The notes under the pieces were generated by a model. It had not been told where the DNA came from. It did no database searches and was given only the letters and a program-made list of their open reading frames with translations. A stretch of 64,000 bases of DNA from Pseudocercospora fijiensis CIRAD86 (taxonomy: Eukaryota > Ascomycota > Dothideomycetes > Mycosphaerellales > Mycosphaerellaceae), in contig NW_006921552.1 in assembly GCF_000340215.1 (NCBI RefSeq), positions 202,124 through 266,123 on the forward strand, read 5' to 3'. Positions 57,438 to 64,000 of the stretch are shown one piece after another. Position 1 is the stretch's first letter; the number at the start of each line of letters is the position of its first letter. Made by a program: the position numbers and the translations under genes.

Positions 57438-57626
57438 TGTAAGAAGGGTTATATTAGTAGGTAGATAGGGTAATAGTAGGTTAGTATAGTATTCGATAGA
57501 GATCTAGAAAGAGAAGGAGGAAGGTAGGCTAGTTAGCCTAACGCTAAGCGCTAAGCCCTACCTAAGGTACTAAGACCCTAGCTTTACTCGAACTAGTTAT
57601 ATACTAATTACGTATATCCTCTAATA
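57438..57626 (-). repeat. LTR of the truncated element A copy
   Basis: Begins TGTAAGAAGGG and ends CTCTAATA; matches the two 197-bp LTRs with small indels. Confidence 0.85.
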
Positions 57627-58791
57627 TACGCTTCCCTTCTAAAGGCCGCGCCCTCGTAGCCTATCTATATTCTAATCTTAACCTCTATTACTACTAACTT
57701 AGTAGATTAACTAAGCTATTTAGCCGCGCTAAATTAAACGCTTAACTACCTAATTATGTAACTATATTAAACCTTACCTTCTAACACAATGTCTAACTCT
57801 AACTACGCTATCCTTATATATAATAAAGTAATATATATCTACGAGAATTAAGGGCTATCGACTAATAATAATATAGGCGCGTTTTCCCTACTATAATAGG
57901 TAGGCGTACGAGGTATTATAGCACTGCCTCTGTTCTAAGTAATGTTATTCGAGTTCTTTACGTCTACTCTTAAAAGATCTAGTAATATTCGCTTCCGAGG
58001 GATTATTCTTATTATTACGAGGGCTATTTATTTACTATCGTAGTTTCGCTAGCTCTAATTAGTTAGGTTTAGTAGCCTTTAATTATTAATTAATCTTATC
58101 TTTTTAAAAACACAGTTCGTCTAGTTTCTATAAGTAAAGGCTATTATAAGTGTAATAGTTAAGGTTTGCTTCGCTTAAAGGATCGGAAAGATCGAGGAGT
58201 AACCTATTATCTATAAGATCGACCCTAGCTAGCTTAGCTCTATATTTTTGCCCTTAGTTAGTCTATTAATCGCTTAATCTTTTAAGCCTTAAGCCCTTCG
58301 AACGGCTTAACCCTTTTAATATAATCGGTATAGTATACTCCGGCCTTAGGCTATAGTATAGGTAAGGTTGTCTTTATAGATATAGCGATAATAGTAGGTA
58401 ATATTAATAATAGCGGCGCTAGCCGTCTTAGCGCTAACTTTACCTTACCTCCGATTTCCTTCTTCGACTAGTAATATACTTAGTAATACTATTACTAATA
58501 TAGCCGCGCGCCGTCTTCTAATATACCGCTAGCTCGTACTACGACGCTATCGTTATTATCGCTAGTACTATTCGCCTATATATATACCGCCTTTGCCGAC
58601 TATATAGCCTCGAATTAAGTATTAAAAGAAGGGCCTCGTAGGATACGCTAGTAAAGAGGTAGATTCCTTAAAAGAGTAGGCGATTAGTTAGTACGTTATA
58701 GTGCGCTTATTAATACTTAGTGCGCGTTTACTATAGTAGTATAGTCTTATTATCCTTTTGCTAATAATTGCTTGCCTCTAATTAGTTAGCT

Positions 58792-58816
58792 TAATAGTAC
58801 CCTAGGGGTAGTATTA
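58792..58816 (-). repeat. 25-bp near-palindrome, truncated A copy
   Basis: Plus-strand arms TAATAGTACCCT and GGGGTAGTATTA, same length and position relative to pol as 16,225-16,249. Confidence 0.85.
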
Positions 58817-59926
58817 GGCCTAGGTCTCTCTAGCGATATTATAGGCTCTTAGCCTTCCTCTTGTTCTTTATACTAGTCTAATACTTATCTAGTAACTTAG
58901 TTATATCCTTAAAGGAGGCTTCCGCTTCCTACGAGTCCTATTTAGACAAATAGCCTTACTATCTTAATAGGTACTCCTTCTTGCCTTATCTAGTTCGATA
59001 CTTTAGGATAGGTTCTATAGACTATAGCTTTTTACTATCCGCTAGTATGTCTTTATATTTAGTAGAGGCTTCTTTATTAGAGTCTCCGCGGTAGTAATAC
59101 AGTTTAAGGAGGGAGATATAGAAGGTATTATAGATAGTATAGTATAGTAGGAGCTATAACTAATAGGCTTAGCCGTTGCCCTTCGGTTCTCGGATTCGGA
59201 ACGGGCTAATAAACCGTAGTGCTAGTTTAGGGCGTCTTTTGCTATTAGGCGATAGGTATTTACGGATACGGAGGTTCTTCGTACTAAGTATAACTATATC
59301 GCCTTACTTAAAGGTTATTAGCGTATAGTGCTTGTTATAGTAGGTCTTTTAGTATTCTTAGGCCCTTGTTAGCTTCTCGGCTATCTTAGCGTAGATTTCT
59401 CGTATCTTTTAAACCCTCTTAATAGCCGCTAGTGTTTTAGGTACTTAACGCGCTTCCCTTTCCTTACGCTCGGCCTCGAGCGAGGTAAATAGTTATTATA
59501 GTAGAGCAGCGTTCTAGCCTATTATAGCTATATATAGTAAGACCTTAGTTAATAAGTATATACTATTGTTGTGTACGAATTCGGCTAGTTATAGGAGGTC
59601 TACCTATTTGTTAGGGTCCTCGTTAATATAGCTTCGTAAGTATTACTATAGGGTAGTATTCTACCTCTCGGTCTAGCTATCTATCTATAGATAGAACGCT
59701 ATAGATAGGCGATGCTTAAGTCTTAGCTGTAGGCATATCTTACTCTAATAGTGAGATATAAATATCGAGCCCCGGTTAGAGACTATCCCCTTAGGGGTTC
59801 TCTAATAGCTATAGAAGATATTATTCTATAGTGCTTTAGCTAGGTTAATAGCCGTCTAATCCTTCCGAGTAGGGACACAACGAGCCCCCTTAGTAAACCG
59901 ATCTACTATAATAAGGATTAGACCCC

Positions 59927-61860
59927 GTAGTAGTTCGGGTTAGTTTAGTTTAGTTTACTAAGCCAAAGATCTAGTTTGGTTTAGGTTAGTTTACTAAGTA
60001 ACTATAGGATTAGCTAGTTCGAACTATAGAATTTATCGGTTTCTAAGAAGTATAAGAATGTCTACGTAACTCGAAGCAAGCCCTTTATAAGATACGAGAG
60101 TATAGCCGGTAGTATAGCCGGTATTTTTCAGTTATAGGAAGGTACTTATATAACCCTAAATCTATAGATAATTAGCTAAGGGCACTAACTAATTAAAAGT
60201 ATATATATATATATAAGCTATTATAGTTCACTTTAGAAACTGCACTTATTAGGTATGAATTTTATCCTTTCGCTCGCTGTTTAATTCCCTAACTGCTCGG
60301 TAGAATATTATTATCTAGATCTAGGTAGAACTTATCGATTTCCCTAGAAGCCCTCCTTAAGAAGTTCGAACACTTTCTAACTAAACTATTCTCTAATATT
60401 AAGTACTAGGATAGCTCCTCTCTCGGTATCGGCATAGTATATAAAAGAGCTATAAGGCAGCTCTATAGAACGTTCTACTAGTTACTCGCTATACTAAGGC
60501 CGAATACTAGTTCGTTCCTTAGAACTCTTAGTTATTTAGGAGATATTAAGGATAGGGTAGGTAGTAACTTCGTATTATATAAGGAGGTAGAGGCTACTAT
60601 AAAGGAGTCCTTTAACCTATAGAAGATAGTAAAAGATATAGAGGCAGCTATAGGTCTAGGTACCTAGTTAAATTTCTAGTAGGTAGAGTATAAGGATATT
60701 TAGAGGGAGTATTAGGTAGACTTGCGAAGGCAGGTATATAATATAGTCTAGAAAACAGGGATAATGCCTATAACTATAAGTATTAGGCTCTTTAACCTTC
60801 CTTATTTTTCCCTATTTTCTTTTTATAAAAATCTAAACTAATACAAATCAACCGGAATATATATCTTCTTTTAGTTCTTTAAAAAACCTAGTAGCGTAGC
60901 CGGTAGCGTAGCCGGCCTTTTTACTCCTTAGAACTAACGGGATTTTCGAAGACTTCTATTCCGTACGGCTAATAAAGCATACTATACTATATATATATAC
61001 TTAGAGAGTATTTAGAGCGCGGTATATAGCGCCGTATAATAGCGGCTTATTTCGTATATAGAAAAGCTTATAAACGATACTACGAATATCCTTCCTACTA
61101 GAATATCTATCCTACCTAGCACTATCTCGAATATAGATATCCTAGCCTTTTAGAATCTAATCGAGTGCTTTAAAATCCTTGTCTATAATCGTTATACGCT
61201 TCGCGTAGATAGCTATTAGGTTAACCGCTAAAATAGTATTAGTATAGTCCGAAAAGAGGCAGAAGAGAAATATATATTCGAAGATACGAACTAGGTAGGC
61301 TTCTATAGCCTCTTAAAGGGCGCCTATCGCGGAGGCTTAGAAGCGAAGGTCCGTTCTATAAGCCTAGGCAATTTCGCGAATAAGTCGTTAGAAAGGAGCT
61401 TTACGGATTAGGAGATTAGAAATCTTCTAATACTTCCGAATCTTACGGAGGGCTACGGCTAAAGAAGGATTAGTAAAAAGACAGTAAGAATGCCGGCTAC
61501 GCTACCGGCTACGCTACCGGCTATAAATAGGACTTACTTCCTAGGCGCTATCGACGCTTTATACGATTATTACTACTAGTAGCAGAAGCGCTAGTCGTCG
61601 TCTTACGTAGAGCCTTGCCTACCGTTATCTTACGCGGAGCCTTACTCGCGACGCCCTTTCTAGTACCGGATCTAGCGGTAGTAGTAGCAGCCTTCTTACG
61701 TTAATATACTATACTCGTTCTACTATTTCCGGTCTTATTGTAACCCGTAGAAGTAGTAGGTCCCTTCTTACGAGGCGTCGTAACTTAGTTAAGTAGACTC
61801 GGTATTATAAAAGTCGTTAAATTAAGGAAAAAAGTACGTTATAAAGGTATACGAAAGCGC
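59927..61860. other. RIP-altered DNA with two unidentified plus-strand ORF traces
   Basis: After a GTTTAGTTTAGTTTA-like stretch (59,938-60,000), one plus-strand trace near 60,330-60,760 reads LEALLKKFEHFLTKLFSNI and a second near 61,080-61,580 reads YIFEDTNWVGFYSLLKGAYR (stop as Trp), both with TAG/TAA stops only. Neither family was recognised. TAGCCGG motifs lie between and after them (60,100-60,125, 60,895-60,920, 61,490-61,520). On the minus strand 61,700-61,560 reads as a basic, Ala/Thr/Lys-rich tail (RKKAATTTARSGTRKG). Possibly a second copy of the hAT-block DNA. Confidence 0.4.
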
Positions 61861-61895
61861 GCGCGGAGCGAGGGTATTATAGAGATAGTAGATAT

Positions 61896-62190
61896 AGAGC
61901 GTAGAGATATAGGTATCGATACGAAGGTTAAATATAGCGAGAGAGGTAGTATCGCGGTATCGCTAGGTAATAGAGTAAGCGTCGCGCAAGCCTATATTAT
62001 AGTAACGTTAGAGTAAGGAAAGTAGGTAGGTACGGCTAAAAAGGCAGATACGGCTAAAAAAGGCAGGTATAGCAAACTTTAAAATATAGCCGGTATATAT
62101 AGCCGGTATAGTAATAGGCGAAAGCCTCCTTTTAATAAATAGCCGGCGTAATAATAGTATCCTACTATAGTATAGATATTCTTTAGTAAC
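61896..62190. repeat. Dispersed repeat R1, copy 2
   Basis: Same orientation as 9,639-9,930, differing by C/T and G/A changes and a few small indels; includes the double TATAGCCGG block near 62,096-62,112. Confidence 0.8.
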
Positions 62191-62211
62191 GTTATAGAAA
62201 CTTTTTTACTA

Positions 62212-62302
62212 ATCGCGACGATCCTATCGATAGGATCGCTTAGGATCCTTAGGATCCTTAGGATCGTACGTTAAAGATCTTATCTAATAGGATCGTCGCG
62301 AT
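62212..62302. repeat. 16-bp perfect inverted repeat around GGATCCTTA repeats
   Basis: ATCGCGACGATCCTAT at 62,212-62,227 pairs with ATAGGATCGTCGCGAT at 62,287-62,302. The 59-base loop contains three TTAGGATCC-like units and a second ATCCTATCGATAGGAT palindrome. Unaltered CpG inside the stem. Confidence 0.85.
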
Positions 62303-62519
62303 CTAGAAATTCTAGTAAATCTAATCGTAGTTAGAATTTTATTCTTTACCGTCCGACTCGTATATCGAGTCGGGCTCGAGTCGTCGTAGGTACTAGTACT
62401 ACCCTTTAAATTACATTTTCTATCGGATCTATATATTATACGATTGTTACTTCTACTAATATCTAACGTTTATACGTATACTCGGGTAACTACCGGCATT
62501 TGTATACGTCTACTACGTA

Positions 62520-64000
62520 TACTAAGTTAGTACCGACTTAGCGACCGACTCGTATAGTATTAATAGATTTCGTTATATTATATAGGGCATCTATTTATTA
62601 CGGTTAATAAGAATGTATTCTATTCGTCCTCTACGGCTATATTAAAGCGATATATCTCTACCTTCTTTCGTTTGTTTCCTTTCGACTTTTTCTTCTCTTT
62701 TACTATATATCTCCTAATTCTTCGATCCTACGTCTCCTCGGTAAATGCTATCTCCTTAACTTTACCGCCGTCCGCCTCTATATCCGCCTACTATATCTAC
62801 TCCCCCTCTTCTAGCCCTAATATATCCCTAACGCGATTACTTACCGCTATGAATAAAGTCTTATCTATTATATAAGACTAGTTAGAATACCTGCTATTCG
62901 TACAGCAATTAGCGCGCAATCCTTTCCCTATTATTATCTCCGCGGTATATCTATACCTTTTATATTAATTGTCTTTAGTTCTATTATATTCTATTATCTC
63001 GGTTGCACTTATGCCGTTACCTCCCCGTACCGAAGTAAACGGATTAGTAGCCTCCGTCGGCTCCTAATCTATCGCTTAGAAACTGCTCTATAGTATAGGT
63101 AGTCTAATATCGTTTTTCTTAGGTAGGGCCTCCGCCTCCGCTAACTTATCTATCGCATTGTCGCCGGCTTTAAGTTATTTACTTAATTGTTACCCGGTAG
63201 ACGCTTTAGAACCTATCGATTATATTAGTAGATAAGAGGAATATAGCGCTCGTAGACTACTCTTATTATAGCGCTCGATCGATCCGCCTTTATTATCGGA
63301 ATCCGAAACGACGTCGATTGCTATAAGTATATCGATGTCGTTACGTACGCTCTCGAAGTTATTTATTAATAATTTAGGGATATCCTATACTCTACCTATA
63401 TACCGTACGTATATCTTCTATGCTTTCGATAACCGAAGGTTACGAGTAGCTTAATCCGTCGCATTCTACGTAGTTATCCGATCTAGGAACGGCTAGTATA
63501 TTAACTTATAATCTAAGGCTAGCTAGATCGCTTTACCTCTAACTTTAGTTAAATACGACTCTATCGACTATCCGGTTAGTATTCTACTAAGTACCGTAGC
63601 GGTAGACAATATTATAAAAGGGATAACTTTATAGTAGTACTATTTAATATATGTCTTCTAGCCTCGCCGATCCTACCGGAGTAGTATACCCGCTAGATAT
63701 TTATATATAAGCTTACTAAGGTAGCGCGTAGTATATATCGACCGTTAGGTATTATCTAGTAACTATACTATTTTAGAGAGGGTCTTACTAGTTTCTCGTC
63801 GTAGTACTCGAAGATTTAGTTATCGAGTATCCTCTTAGCGTATACTATCCTTTTTAGAGTATCGGTTATTGCGATCGGTACTTAGCTTATTAAGGTCGAT
63901 CGGATATAGGTATTAATATAGCCTCGCTCCTTTCGTATAGCTTCTCGCAACTATTCTAATATTAGTCTCGATACTATTATATCGGGATCTCTACCGACTA
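62520..64000 (-). pseudogene. Unidentified long minus-strand ORF, RIP-altered, runs off the window
   Basis: Roughly 480 codons read on the minus strand with mostly TAG/TAA stops, from the window edge to about 62,520. Recognisable protein-like runs include DNTQRSIYTTRYLSKLIYKY near 63,740 (stop as Gln), DIPKLLINNFESVRNDIDIL near 63,370, AVSNRVRDILGLEEGE near 62,840 and the basic KEKKKSKGNKRKKVEIYRF near 62,680. No transposase, RT or helicase motif was seen. It could be the C-terminal part of a transposon gene or a captured host gene. Family unknown. Confidence 0.45.

Larger units (their letters stand above)
57438..59926 (-). mobile_element. Truncated second copy of element A
   Basis: Aligns in order to 14,840 through about 17,340: 3' LTR (57,438-57,626), the antisense ORF region (ATG context near 57,789), the 25-bp palindrome (58,792-58,816), the chromodomain segment and part of integrase. 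Similarity stops near 59,926 at the integrase position equal to about 17,333, where unrelated sequence begins. It is more heavily mutated and has more indels than the complete copy, so it is older or more often mutated. Confidence 0.88.

Noticed and set aside
62672..62875. 67-codon plus-strand frame of Ser/Leu/Tyr
   Set aside because: Antisense to the unidentified minus-strand frame, which has basic and acidic protein-like runs here.

Overview
The window looks like a filamentous ascomycete (Pezizomycotina) chromosome. The evidence is short GT-AG introns with a CTAAC-like branch site in the gene-bearing part, fungal-type transposons, and mutation of the repeats by a repeat-induced point mutation (RIP)-like process. 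In the repeats CpA/TpG is largely converted to TpA, so Trp (TGG) and Gln (CAG/CAA) codons read as TAG/TAA, while CpG is kept. The class (perhaps Dothideomycetes) is only a guess.

Layout. 1-9.6 kb: RIP-altered flank and one almost complete Helitron whose Rep-helicase frame runs from 1,976 to 9,334 with only RIP-type stops. 9.6-23.5 kb: a hAT-like transposon on the minus strand, interrupted by a 7.15-kb chromodomain-bearing Ty3/Gypsy element (element A, minus strand, 197-bp LTRs, perfect 5-bp target duplication). 23.5-35.9 kb: a 12.3-kb Ty3/Gypsy-type element (element B, plus strand, 280-bp LTRs) with gag-protease, RT-RNaseH-integrase and a third, unrecognised ORF of about 925 codons before the 3' LTR. 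36-47 kb: tandem-repeat arrays and a Mutator-like (MULE) transposon with a 1,292-codon transposase frame. 47.1-56.7 kb: an island of unmutated DNA with ordinary codon use, holding four to five host genes (a membrane protein, a coiled-coil protein, a two-exon low-complexity protein, and a convergent small pair) plus degenerate minisatellites. 56.7-64 kb: RIP-altered DNA again, with a truncated second copy of element A, unclassified fragments and an unidentified long minus-strand frame.

The most unusual signal is a 25-bp near-palindrome (arms TAATGCTACCCC / GGGGTGCTATTA) found seven times: five times inside element B, mostly near ORF boundaries, and once each just beyond the pol stop in the two copies of element A, although A and B are different lineages. 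At the gag/pol boundary of B the palindrome carries an overlapping TAA/ATG, with the stop in the gag-protease frame and the ATG in the pol frame. All transposon genes here are dead copies. The host genes are hypothetical proteins with no family I recognise.
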